From: Hemerocallis citrina
Lineage: Eukaryota > Streptophyta > Magnoliopsida > Asparagales > Asphodelaceae
Assembly (NCBI GenBank): GCA_017893485.1
Contig: CM030362.1
Span: forward strand, 260,452,255 to 260,516,254
DNA: 64,000 bases
Direction: 5' to 3'
The notes beneath the pieces were generated by a model that saw nothing but the letters and a program-made list of their open reading frames with translations, had not been told where the DNA came from and did no database searches. Shown here piece by piece: positions 11,538 to 21,619 of this stretch (positions are counted from its first letter, which is position 1; each line of letters starts with the position of its first letter). The translations under genes were made by a program, and so were the position numbers.

Positions 11538-12440
11538 TTATTGTAGCACAAAATTAACTTGATAAATAAAGGTATAGCACAAAATTAACTTGATAAATAA
11601 AGGCATAGCACAAAATTTATAACGTACATGTATCTTCTTAGATCGACCATCGTCAGCCCACTCAAGTTTGCCTTGATCATTTTTTCTTGTGTGCTCCGCA
11701 AGCCAAATCACATCAGCACGTGGCTTCACTCCATTATTTTGTTGTTCCTAATTATGCGTAAAGACATGTATGCCATTATTTATCAATTTCTTCAAAAAAT
11801 GTGTAAAGATGAAAAAAATATCTAATTTATAATATTTACCAGTATTGTTTCAAATTCAGCATATGACACGTTCCCAGTTGTATGCTTTGTCCTTTTCTCA
11901 GAAAGACGATTTTTGGAATTTCTTTCACTCATCGCCTACAATTCTAATACATAAGATAGAAGTATAAATAAGATATAAATGATAATCTGTTGGTCTGGGT
12001 ATCACCTTGAATTCTGCAGAGTCAAATCGTTGTACACAATGTTCCCACTGCTCTTGTGATAAATCAGGAGGACGATTTCTTAACCGTTCTTCAATAGTTT
12101 GTCAACATTCCTCACTCTTATAATAGCTATACAATCGAGATTTCCATTGTCTATAAAGTCGTTGCATGATATCAATCGCAAAGGCTTGCATCTTGATGTA
12201 AGAACTACCTTCCTTCATCTCAAACTTTCCCTACAATAGGAAAAAAAAAAAGAAAGTATTATAGAAATCTAAACAAAAGACAAGTTAGCAATTAAAAAAA
12301 TATTGAAGAAAATTTACCTCTATTTCCTTCCACATCACATCACCAACTGCTCCAAAAGCGTCTTTCCAATTGTTTACATTTAATGGAGCCCTTGTCCTCA
12401 CCACACGACCACATTCATTCACGATAACATAATATAAATA
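11538..12440 (-). pseudogene. CACTA ORF1 (Transposase_24-like), N-terminal and middle exons, degenerate
   Basis: Read leftward, four blocks follow the order of plant Ptta/En/Spm proteins. 12320-12440 has NECGRVVRTRAPL...NNWKDAFGAV. 12005-12232 has the MQRLYRQWKSRLYSYY block and LSQEQWEHCVQRFDS, broken by an in-frame stop near 12102. 11840-11940 has SEKRTKHTTGNVSYAEFETI. 11538-11729 has PRADVIWLAEHTRKNDQGK. Short AT-rich gaps between blocks look like introns. The role is as for 8231-8521. The stop and broken continuity make it a pseudogene. Confidence 0.75.
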
Positions 12441-12458
12441 GTTAGATGCATTATGAAG

Positions 12459-12866
12459 TCAATTGAATACAAAGAAAGCATAAAGAATGGAGTTCAAATG
12501 ACTCTTCCTAAACTTAACAAATTCTATAAGCTCGTCACAATTTAGGAGGATGTACAAATGGATTTGTTCACTCTCTTCGAAGCTGAGATGTAATGGAACC
12601 CCTTGTCCTAAAGGACGACCAATGGGTCTAAATACATCTAGATTACTTCTCAAAGTGCCTTCATTCTCATCATCATCATTTCTCCCTTTACGATTAAATT
12701 TTGTTTCAACATCATTCATATATCTTGAGCAAAATGTTAGACACTCATCTGCAAGATAACCTTCTGCAATGCAACCCTCTGGTTGTGCTCTATTTCGAAA
12801 GTTGATTATTGCAAGGACATCTAATGGTGGCAGCATCAACACCCTCAAAGATATTAGAAAATGCAA
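12459..12866 (-). pseudogene. CACTA TNP2-type transposase, C-terminal remnant
   Basis: The 135-residue minus-strand frame contains AQPEGCIAEGYLADECLTFC, RYMNDVETKFNR, PIGRPLGQG and LYILLNCDELIEF. These are the hallmark blocks of the DUF4218/DUF4216 portion downstream of the catalytic core in plant CACTA TNP2 transposases. The core itself (transposase_21 domain with acidic catalytic residues) is not present upstream; residues before AQPEG are only weakly similar to the family. It lies just upstream of the Transposase_24-like remnant in the same direction, the usual CACTA gene order. It is a deletion relic without catalytic capacity. Confidence 0.8.
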
Positions 12867-14740
12867 AGTTCAAGAAATCATCAACACCCTCTATACTCGG
12901 ACAATGAATGATCATTTATTTTCATCCATTCCTTATTGAAAGCCATTCCCTAAAATGCAGTTTCAACTAAGTTAATAAAAATTGCAACATACTTCATATA
13001 GCACCATACATATCATTTACCTAAACATAAGAATATGTGCAGTATCATAACTATGGCACAACCTTTAGAAGGCAAGAAAGCAATGATTGTAGAGCACTAA
13101 AGGGATAAGAAAGAATACACAACATACTAAGCCTACAAGTGGAGAGGCAGTAAACAATGACATTATAGTAATTAATAGAGTCTAAATAATAGCCAACTAA
13201 ATTCAATTATTTTAAACACCATTTTATGTTTATGGTGAGACTAATTTATGAGTATAGAAATAGTGTCTGTTATATATATTAGTAAATTAGTCAACCATCC
13301 TCCCAAAAGCAAAGCTTAATAGTATGTTGTTTTGAGTAGTAGGGACCTGAGCAGAAGGCGCTAGGGAATGTGTCGTGCCTTTTTCTTATATTCGGCATAG
13401 TCTATGGGGCGACACTTGATTGGCTCTGTCTGGCTCATAGGCAAAGGCTGGTGATGATGATGCAATGTTTCGAGCATTTTAAATCTGTTGTTCATGAGAA
13501 ACTAATCGCAGAAGTGTTTGATAGTTCAAGTGATGAACTATCTAGTGCTGAAAGGGTTGAAGATCGCTAGCTAATTGTCATCTCCTGATATTATTAAGAG
13601 TAGTAGACTGTTTACCATGCATATTATAAAGCTGATGCATGTTGTATATAGTTGACAATACTGAAATTGGATGATCCGAACTTATATCTGAATCTGAAAA
13701 TTTAGTGGGTACAACATCATCTTCCACAATATTTGCGGATCTGCAAGTGGATCACCCTAATTACTAGTTATTTCTAACAACTGAAATTGTACGCAGAACT
13801 CAAGGTTCTATTAAGTGCTTGAATTAAGTTGTGATTACAGGTAACCTAAAAGTCTATAAAAGAGTAAAACAATCTCAAAACTGTAATGTATGCAACCGCA
13901 ACTACATCAAAACAAGCACCGCTTCAAATGTTATTAAACTGCAACATTGCAACATTGATTCAGCTCAAAAGTTCTGATCAAGTACTATAGAATATATCGA
14001 CACGGCTGCTGCTGCATCATGGATAATATCATACAGACATCATAGCAATATTCACTATCTTTTTGCTCTTGCAGTGAATGGAAAGTATAACCAGTAATAT
14101 AGACATGATGACTGTGTGTGTTCTTTTCGCTCTTGCAGCATATGTCAAAAGAAAAAAAGAAAACAAATCACACCAACCACACAAACAGAACCCATCTAAG
14201 AACAGAAGTTCAGTACAGCAAGCTTAAATCTTATTGGGAAAGGTAAAAAAGAAATACTCCATTCGTCTCACAAAAAGCTAAAAATTTACCTTCTATAACC
14301 TTCTATAACCATCTTTAAGGATCAAAACTGAAGTAGACAACCATCCTGATCATCTTACAAAGCGTAACAATAAGAAATTCCATTCAACCTTAAAATAAAC
14401 CAAACCCAAAACCTCGACAGTTCAAAGAAAAGTGATTAAAAGGCTCGCTCCTATCACTTCAAATCTCTCCAGTTCTCATGCAAAATCACCATTTTTTCTC
14501 AATCAATTTATCAACCCCTATCCACAAAGAAAAGATCCAATAACTGAACGAGCACCTCTTAAACCCTTCCTTACTATTAATAAAAAAACAAAAAATCCTA
14601 AAATCAAAATTCTTTTTTTTTGTCCTCCTACTTCCCCAACAACATCCACCACTAACATTCTTTCAAAAAAAAACACCCAACAACATATTCCTTAGACTCC
14701 TACATTGCTCCATAAAAAATATAGGGAAAAAAATTATACC
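12867..14740. other. CACTA interior, former transposase region
   Basis: The transposase core is expected here, but no family motif was found on either strand. A 66-residue plus-strand frame at 13370-13570 (ending SSDELSSAERVEDR) is not recognised and could be another captured fragment. The rest is AT-rich with A/T runs. A large internal deletion or replacement is likely. Confidence 0.4.
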
Positions 14741-15070
14741 AGTCCAACGCGGTGATGACCACGCCAGCCCACAGCGGCAGAACCCCCTAACTCAAAATCT
14801 TGATCGCGATCGCGCTCTGATTTGGTGGCGGGATGTGGTTGCGATCGCGCTCTGATGTGGTGGCAGCGGGATGTGGTTGCGGCTAGGGCGGGATGCGGTG
14901 GCGGCGGGATGTGGTGGCGGCTAGGGCGGGATGTGGTGGTGGCTAGGGCAGAAGTGGTGGCTGCGGGATGTGGTGGCTAGGGCGGGAATTAGGAAAGATA
15001 CGACTAAGTATTTGGTGTGGTGGGTTTGGGGAATTAGGAAAATTTTGTGGCGACGTTTGGGGAATTTGAT
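14741..15070 (-). promoter_or_regulatory. GC-rich repeated leader at the CACTA 5' side
   Basis: An abrupt GC-rich block in AT-rich surroundings, with GATCGCGATCGCGCTCTGAT near 14800 and repeated GCGGGATGTGGTGGCGGCTA units up to about 14980. It lies between the subterminal repeats and the leftward transposase genes, where a promoter/5' leader is expected; that role is inferred. Confidence 0.45.
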
Positions 15071-15104
15071 GCGGTGGAGGATATTAAGTTAATTTTTTAT
15101 ATAT

Positions 15105-15325
15105 ATATATTTTTGGCAACAATACTGTCGTTGCAGTAGATATAAGGAAATATACGCAACGACATTTATCGTTTTCAATTTACACACAATCTGGCGGGGA
15201 TGTGTGAAGGCCCGAGAAAATTTTGTTTTATTTTTAGCAACGACTTTCGCGTTGCCGTAACTAATTTTCACAACGACTAAAACGTCGTTGCCAAAACCTC
15301 ATTGCGAAAAAGGGGTTTTCTTGTA
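15105..15325. repeat. CACTA subterminal repeats and right terminus
   Basis: Several GTCGTTGC/GCAACGAC motifs followed by the inverted terminal repeat GGGGTTTTCTTGTA. The expected last three bases (GTG) are missing and the sequence passes directly into the duplicated segment, with GTA (15323-15325) shared by both. Confidence 0.85.
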
Positions 15326-15799
15326 AACGGGAGAATCAACAAGAGATAAGGGATTCATGTCAATCGAAAGGATCCATATCAATCTCCTAAACTATTTCTC
15401 AGGCCTATAAATACCCTTCTCCCTCCCCAGACAGAAGGTAATGAATAAATATGCAATTTTTCTTTCAAACTCTCTTTCTCACTCTAGTTCTGACTTGAGC
15501 ATCGAAAGGTCTATTGCTGGGGCCACCCCTAGTGTTTCAGGCTTTTTGTAGGTCCATCGGCCGCGTCAGCAATCGTCAAACTCAGATCACGGTGTTCAAT
15601 CAACGATCCATATCTACTCTTGGGAGCTCTAACTACTTTTCACGGCGACGATCAAAGGTTAAATGTTTAGTAGTTTCTTTCAAATATAAATTCATTATCT
15701 GTTTGCTCTCACACCAAACTAAGCAGCAACAATACTCTCTCTATCCTTTACCCGTTTGTCTTCCATTGCAGCTTTTTCTAGTACATTCCCCTTTCCAGG
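15323..15799 (+). repeat. Long direct duplication flanking the CACTA element, right copy
   Basis: 477 bp colinear with 3910-4373: the right part of LTR S (ending AGCAGCAACA at 15731) plus the flank to the CACTA insertion point (CCAGG). It then continues into unique sequence (ATTGGAGTCGAC), so this copy preserves the pre-insertion arrangement, including the 13 bases missing from the left copy. Confidence 0.85.
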
Positions 15800-15987
15800 A
15801 TTGGAGTCGACATAAAGATACCTACACCATTTGATGTATGAGTTATTAGGGATGATGAAATTAAATTTTCTACTGATGAGTTCAGTACACATATTCTATC
15901 TGTCCATTAAGATTCACTAAAAGTTCTAATTTTTTCAATTATATACTAGATCCTCTAGTACTATAGACAGCTAAACAATATATAATT
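15732..15987 (+). other. Host locus A, upstream paralogous segment
   Basis: Diverged but colinear with about 46080-46374 (shared CTTTTTCTAGTA, AAAGAYACCTACA, GAGTTCA, CCTCTAGTACT). It may contain a short exon-like stretch after TTGCAG, but no gene could be named. It is the ancient paralogous flank of the PMEI-like gene. Confidence 0.6.
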
Positions 15988-16000
15988 AATATGTACTATG

Positions 16001-17116
16001 AACACACAACAACAGGGTCTTACAAGGTCATATATGCTTACTGTCTCTTGATTAACAGTGGGATAACCTCATCATATGCGACAGCTACTTGAAGACTGAT
16101 GCCCCCCTTAAATGCAAAATTTTTTGTGGATGCTAAGTTGGGATAAGCGTGCCTCTAAAGCAAACTTAAGAAAAAGGAGTTGGAAAGGGGATTAAACATG
16201 CACGACTTGTGCATGCTCATTTGAATCCTACTTTCACATCTTTTTTGATTGCTCCTTGGCTAGGGATGTTTGGCTACACTTTTGTACTCTTCTCCACATC
16301 AATGCACTCCCCACTTCACTGCACTCTGGCTTACCCTCTTGGTGTTTTGCTCAATCTAGGCCTCAAATTGGAAAAGTTTGATGCTTATTGGTTGCTAGTA
16401 TTTGTTGGGTGCTTTGGTTAGAGAGAAACAATATGATCTTTAATTCTCCATCTTCTATTGTTGAAAAGCTCATATCTAATGTAAATTTTCATTTCACTTA
16501 TTGATTGCATGAAACTCCTACAAGCAGGAAGAATGCCAAGCTGATAGAAGTGTTGAAGTGAACATGGTGTTCAGAGCCCCCTCCAAACCCCAGCCCCCTT
16601 TGTTGCCCTACCTGCTGTGAGAGTGGTGGAAATTAGTGACGAGGAGCCACAGACTTCCTACACCTAACTTGGTTGCAGAATATAGATCTCCAATGAAGAA
16701 CCATCCTCTGTTTTTTTGAAGCACTGGGTGCTTTATTGTCGAACTAGTTGTATTACTCTTTTAGTTGGTCCTGTAATAACTCTATAACTACACCTTTAGC
16801 TTCCTGTTTTGCTGGCTTTCGGGCACTTTTGAGATTCCACTTTGTGTGAGGAAGCTTTGATATTAGTGGGTGTTTGTGTATGAGCTCAATCTTAGGGCAA
16901 GTAGAGGTGTACGACAGTAGTACTCTACCCTTTCTTCGCTCTAGGTTTAAGCGGCATCTCATTCACGGTACCTATCTTCCTTACTCTCCCCTCATTCCCT
17001 CTTGTTCCCCTAGACTATGTTTTTTGTATATATTTTGTCTAATATATGCTAATCTAGATCTTGAGGTAGGGATTTTCTCTACCTTTCCTTGGTAAAAATA
17101 AATAAATAAATAAAAG
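16001..17116 (+). mobile_element. 5'-truncated LINE (L1-type) insertion
   Basis: Flanked by a 13-bp target duplication with one mismatch (AATATGTACTATG 15988-16000; AATATGTACCATG 17117-17129). It ends in a simple AAATAAATAAAT tail, usual for plant L1 elements. The coding relic around 16230-16440 carries the end of a LINE reverse-transcriptase protein (zf-RVT region), seen as LWLERNNMIFN near 16410-16445. Frames are broken. It interrupts the upstream region of host locus A. Confidence 0.75.
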
Positions 17117-17129
17117 AATATGTACCATG

Positions 17130-17955
17130 TTACGAGCCGATTTGAAAAATGTAACATAATGTGGTAAAATCATGATCATCATGATCTTTCATCAGGTAGG
17201 TCCTTTAGCCATTTCTTTTCTCTTATTTTTGAGTAAAAATTTGATTAGTTAATTTGTTACAGAAGCGGCCATTGCATTCTGGAAGAAGGCATCTTAAACA
17301 ATATCTGACGCCAACGCCAATCACGGCGTAAAAGTAGGTCCCATAATCAGAATACAGAAATCTGGCGTCATTGCGAACAACTCAAATAGTAAATCGATGT
17401 TAATAAAGAAGGAGTTAGATAGCATGATGCCTGAAGGCACTATTGGATACATCCAAGCATATGGATGGCCCATGCGTAGAGAAATGCATCCACTAAAGTT
17501 TCAAACTACATTCAATAATCTTTCATGATTAGGCCACCAATGTGGAAAGGACCATAACACCATATATAAGTCCACGAACAGTCCTCACACGTATGAATTT
17601 TGGGATGGTCGGTAACATAAACCTAATATTTCCTAAGTTAGATTTAGACGAAATAGTAATCACGTGAAGGTGTGAACAATCCAGCGTTCAGTACCGTTTC
17701 TGAGTGTGAACACGTGACACGCAAATCAAAGCACTGAGGTGTCTGTGGGACCCACACCAAGTACCATTGGATTCTCGCTGTTGAAGTCGGCACTGGCACG
17801 ATTGAGCAGTACCCAATTGTATTTTAAGTCCTTCACAGATTAATTATTCGATTCTCAACTATAAATAGAGCTCACCCGATCACCATCCAATCCAATCCAC
17901 TCAACTCAACTCAACTCAACTCAGGTCATTACACACTCGATCACAAGTAATTACA
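17130..17955 (+). promoter_or_regulatory. Promoter and 5' leader of the PMEI-like gene
   Basis: A TATA box (CTATAAATAG) at 17859-17868 lies about 90 bp before the ATG and is followed by a repeated CAACT leader (about 17900-17920). Two CACGTG G-box/ABRE-type cores lie at 17661 and 17711; in plants these bind bZIP/bHLH factors and often give stress or ABA response. The stretch 17130-17760 is colinear with locus B (52235-52815), including GCCATTGCATTCT, CCAATCAC and TGGGACCCAC. Confidence 0.7.
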
Positions 17956-18465
17956 ATGGCACCAACAAAATCCAACTACTTGCCTTCTCTCCTTGCTCTC
18001 TTTCTTATTACCAGCCAAATCTTCTTGTGCTCTGCTGCAAGAGTTATTCTTAACAATGCCCAACCCGACCCGGTCCAACAAGCCCAAACGGCCATCGCAA
18101 CAAGCCTATCCAGTGCCCGGGATGTGTCGGCATTTGTATCGAACATGGCAAAATCGGGAGGGTTGAAGGCAAGAGAAGCGGATGCAGTGAAGGACTGCAT
18201 GGTGACAGTGAGCGACTCGGTGGACGAGCTGCAGAGATCACTCAAGGCTATGAAGAGTGGGTCGAAACATAGTGGGATGATGGCGCAGGTGGAGAATGTG
18301 CAGACGTGGGTGAGTGCAGCGTTGACGGATGAGGACACGTGCATGGACGGGTTTGCAGATAAGGGGATGGACGGAGAGGCGAAGAGGAAGATCAGAGGCG
18401 AGATTGTGAAGGTGGCGCAGTTGATTAGCAATGCTCTTGCACTTGTACATCATTGTGCTCACTAG
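17956..18465 (+). CDS. Secreted pectinesterase/invertase-inhibitor-like protein, N-terminal hairpin absent
   Basis: Intact 169-codon single-exon gene. Residues 1-27 form a signal peptide (hydrophobic LPSLLALFLITSQIFLCSAA), so the product should enter the secretory pathway and the cell wall. Residues 36-165 match the four-helix PMEI/invertase-inhibitor domain of the 21-kDa-protein type: PVQQAQTAIATSLSSAR, AVKDC (Cys81), QTWVSAALTDEDTC (Cys129) and SNALALV near the end. Family members bind and inhibit pectin methylesterases or acid invertases. Cys81 and Cys129 correspond to the second conserved disulfide. The N-terminal alpha-hairpin with the first Cys pair (the F..SC...YP..C region) is missing, and the protein is about 30 residues shorter than usual. 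Target enzyme and activity are therefore uncertain. Start choice: first ATG after the TATA box, directly preceding the signal peptide. Confidence 0.9.
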   Translation: MAPTKSNYLPSLLALFLITSQIFLCSAARVILNNAQPDPVQQAQTAIATSLSSARDVSAFVSNMAKSGGLKAREADAVKDCMVTVSDSVDELQRSLKAMKSGSKHSGMMAQVENVQTWVSAALTDEDTCMDGFADKGMDGEAKRKIRGEIVKVAQLISNALALVHHCAH

Positions 18466-18727
18466 GTACACTACTTTTATATATAGATGCAATACTCGAT
18501 CTCCAGGAATTGATCAAGTTTGATGCTTGTATTGAGTAGTGGATTACATCTTGTACTTGGAATATAACTAATGCATGTCATCTTTAAGCTATATATATAT
18601 ATATATATATTATAAATTTAAATGCAGAAATTGGTGTCAAGAAAGTAGCTAGCTTCCTTTTATCATTTGTTAGCACGTGCAACCTATGTGGTTTATGCCA
18701 TAACAGCTAATAAGTCGATTACTCATA
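18466..18727 (+). other. 3' untranslated region and downstream flank of the PMEI-like gene
   Basis: T-rich sequence with an AATATAA-type element near 18560 and a (TA)n run at about 18590-18610. It probably contains the polyadenylation site, but the exact position cannot be read. Confidence 0.45.
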
Positions 18728-18904
18728 CTAGTAGTTTACACGTGCGATGCACGTCTTAATAAATATAGTTTTTTTTAAAGTAAAAATTCAGACGTAGTCT
18801 AGATTTGATCTAAAACTTCATTTATAATAGTTATGCACGTGCGTTGTATGGGTTTGTAGATAGACAAATTACACTAAGGTCTTCTCCCATTATAATAGTA
18901 GAGA
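18728..18904 (-). mobile_element. Mini-Helitron (177 bp, non-autonomous)
   Basis: On the minus strand it starts TCTCTACTATTATAATGGG (at 18904) and ends CTAG (18731-18728). A short hairpin, ACGTGC-ATC-GCACGT, lies about 8 bases before the end. The flanks are A at the 5' side and T at the 3' side, the Helitron insertion rule. TC start, CTRR end, subterminal hairpin and A/T insertion are all present. No coding capacity. Confidence 0.8.
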
Positions 18905-19626
18905 TGATGTGAATAAGAAGTGTAACTAATCTCCTACTGAACATAGAATATTTAATAACCAGATTTTATTTCCAATATTGTTCTTGAGAAGGAGAGAAGT
19001 CTATGATGCGCATACAAATTGGTTTCACATACATGGTTATCCGATAGGAGGTTTCTTGTTTGGAGAGTAAATGACGGTTTTGATATGTGACTTAAAGCTC
19101 TGAGGGGTTCATTTTGAAATCTTAAACTTTGTGTATATTTGAAATATTAATTGCGATTGCCTGCAACGGTGTTGCTCTGTGTTGGTATTTCCCAACTCTG
19201 TGATTTGTGTTTCAACCTTCAATCTTGCAGTATTGAGATGATATCGGCACTCACTATGTTTGGTACTCTTTATCAATCCTTGATCTTCTTCTTTATAAGA
19301 TTTCCATCCAAATACTCCTATCAGCTAGTTATTTAATTGTCTCTAACAAAATTTAAAGTGCTCTTACAAATATTCTTATAGGCTAATGACAGTTATACGA
19401 AAAAATTTCCAAACCGAAGGAAAAATAAAAAAAATAAAAAACCTTCAGCCAATATATGTCCGAATATAATAGTAATGCCTGGTCCTTTGTTGATAACTGT
19501 TGTAGATGTTCAACTTAGTAGAGTTTTCAGCTATTGCTAAATATTGCATTGCATTCCCCACCCCCCACCCCCTTCCTTTAATGACAACTATTTCAATTTT
19601 AAGAAAAAAAATATGGGACTACCTTA
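18905..19626. other. Host intergenic sequence
   Basis: AT-rich; short open frames (19151-19336, 19506-19835) show no recognisable family. Nothing else was supported. Confidence 0.35.
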
Positions 19627-20269
19627 GAGCATCCACAATGGTGTTTCCCATATTTGAGAAAATGGCACAAATAGAAATAGAAAATATGTGTGATCGCTGC
19701 AGTGGTCATTTGCTATATTTTGGCAAATTTTTAAACTTTTTTTTAGCGGACGGGATTGTCCCATTCCATGTTTTTTTTATAATTAAATTGGGTTTAATAT
19801 TTAAAATATTATTTAGTAAATTAATTAACTATTAAATTAACCTAAACTATATTTAAATAATCACTAATACCATAATTAAGTTTTTAATTAAGTGTGATAG
19901 TGACCTAAACACTAATTAAAAAATGGGGAAGTTCTCGAGACATGTTGTCTCGTTTGAGAACTTTTCTCAATAAGACGGGACAACATGTCTTGTCCGGCCA
20001 TTTTTTTTTGTTAGACGGTGCAACATGTACCGTCTGATTATTAAAAATTTTTTTAAAAAAAACCAGACGAAATAACATGCATCGTCCGATCAACTTAAAA
20101 AAAAAATGGGACGGATCCTCTATATTATGAAAATCGCAATTTCGTTTCTTAGGTATGAGAACGAACTGTAGCAACTTTGCCATTTTTTGACAAAATAAGA
20201 AACGACTGCAGCGTCGACTTTCTCAAAATATAAGAAATTGGCAAATATTGCAAACGACTGTGGATGCTC
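19627..20269. mobile_element. MITE, PIF/Harbinger-like, with TTA duplication
   Basis: Terminal inverted repeats GAGCATCCACAATGG and (reverse complement) GAGCATCCACAGTCG, directly flanked by TTA on both sides (19624-19626, 20270-20272), the TWA target preference of PIF/Harbinger elements. It is 643 bp, non-coding, and contains several hairpins centred on ACATGT. A relative with diverged ends lies at about 45400-45790. Confidence 0.8.
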
Positions 20270-20272
20270 TTA

Positions 20273-20447
20273 TGACCATTCTAACTTCTTTTGTCGGCTG
20301 ATTCGTTGTGCAATGTGTTTTTTTAGACTTTAGAGAAACATGCATGAACGTTACTGCCTTACTGAAAAGTACTTCCTTACTATGATTTTCAGAAACCTCT
20401 TAATGACTATAGGCAAGAAATTTCTCAAGCTTTCATTGACTCCAAAC
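20273..20447. other. Host intergenic sequence
   Basis: Short spacer between the MITE and the hAT-like remnant; nothing recognised. Confidence 0.4.
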
Positions 20448-21024
20448 TAGGATTGGCATTCGGGTCGACCGGGTCGGGTCGGGGCGGACCCGTGCGGGTT
20501 GCAGCCAAATTTGGGCAGGTTCAGGTCGGGTCGTGACCTTAACCGGGTTGGGCCGGGCCGGGTTCGAAATTTGAAAGTTCGACCCGCGAACCCATTAGGG
20601 TCAACCCATTTCAGGTCGGCCCGGGTCGCGAGTTTGCTCGTTTATTTAAACTTTTTTATTTTATTTAAATTTTTAAAAAAAATTTAAAATTTTAAGTTTT
20701 TATTTACAACTTCACTTAAAAAAAATGACAATAAGTATAACTGCATAAGAGTGAAAAAATACATATATTATTGATTATTCATTTCAACTACTCTGAATTT
20801 TTTACAAGTTTTTTACATACAAATACAAGTCCCTCCTTTTTTAACCTAAAAATAAAATAAAATAAAAATTGTACAACAACTATAAGAGATTAAGAATTAA
20901 ACAAAATTGTATATATTATTCATTTCAACTTCTATGAATTTTTAAAACTTTTTTTACATACAAATACTGTTAAAAAATATAAAAATTCTTTTAAATACAT
21001 GTTTAAGAGGACAATCTAGAGTTC
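20448..21024. mobile_element. hAT-like non-autonomous element, truncated
   Basis: Begins TAGGATTGGCATTCGGGT and continues with dense GGGTCGGGTCGGG and GACCCG repeats, the usual terminus of plant hAT-derived elements. AT-rich interior follows, with two diverged copies of a TTCATTTCAACT...TTTTTTACATACAAATAC block (about 20775 and 20920). The other terminus is missing; the element is cut by retroelement E2 at 21025. Confidence 0.55.
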
Positions 21025-21619
21025 TGTTGCCGCTGAATCTGGTGTGGGGGCAAATAGATAGTATTTGTGGATTCTTGGAAACTTTGAATAGCAAACCTGT
21101 TACCTGTTTCGTCGGAGTTTGACCGTTGACTCCTGCCGTTCACCTGCAAAAAGTACAAGACACCGGGGTTGATCCCGGCGACGCATCCTCCGACGCTCAA
21201 GTCAGTAATCAGAAGTGATTATGAAAGAGCTTAAAATTGGCAAAAGATTGATTACCTCTTAATGGAGATGAATGGGGGGTATTTATAGGCACCGCTGGGG
21301 TCAGATTAGGAATGTAATCCCTGTGGTTAGATAAGGAACGTAATCCCTAACCCCCAGTGAAAGGATAGATATGAATCAGGGCCATCGATTAGGATTTAAT
21401 CAGAAACCTTAATTCTATCCTTTCTGGATCGGGTTTGCTGCGGGTTGAAACCTGCACCCAGTTGAGATGGATCCGTTCGCGGGTTAGTGGGTCTTCGAGG
21501 AGGAGAACCCGTACATGCTTCAGACCCATTGGCAGGTGAAATTACCGTTTTATCCCTGGGCTTCAAGATTCGTGCCCGATTTGGACGGTTCCGATTTAAC
21601 CCCATTTTTAGCCATATCA
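21025..21619 (-). mobile_element. E2: LTR (3' LTR), inverted relative of E1
   Basis: Minus-strand start TGATATGGC at 21619 and end at 21025, colinear with LTR E1 (276-873). The TATA box reads on the minus strand at 21279-21290. A polypurine tract lies on the internal side (complement at 21624-21635). Divergence from E1 is visible throughout, so the two are separate insertions of one family. Confidence 0.8.

Larger units (their letters stand above)
4374..15325 (-). mobile_element. CACTA (En/Spm) DNA transposon, degenerate
   Basis: The left terminus reads CACTACAAGAAAAACCC, the hallmark of plant CACTA elements. The right terminus is its inverted repeat (GGGGTTTTCTTGTA) but lacks the final GTG. 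Both ends carry clustered GTCGTTGC/GCAACGAC subterminal motifs. Remnants of the two usual CACTA genes, a TNP2-type transposase (12459-12866) and a Transposase_24-type protein (8231-12440), lie on the minus strand in the normal order. A solo LTR (5405-7923) and a captured amidase fragment (9975-10933) interrupt it. The catalytic part of the transposase is absent and the reading frames are broken, so it cannot be autonomous. Confidence 0.88.

Noticed and set aside
17976..18492. Antisense open frames of 151, 63 and 84 codons over the PMEI-like gene
   Set aside because: They are shadows of a GC-richer coding region; the plus strand has the signal peptide, family motifs and promoter.
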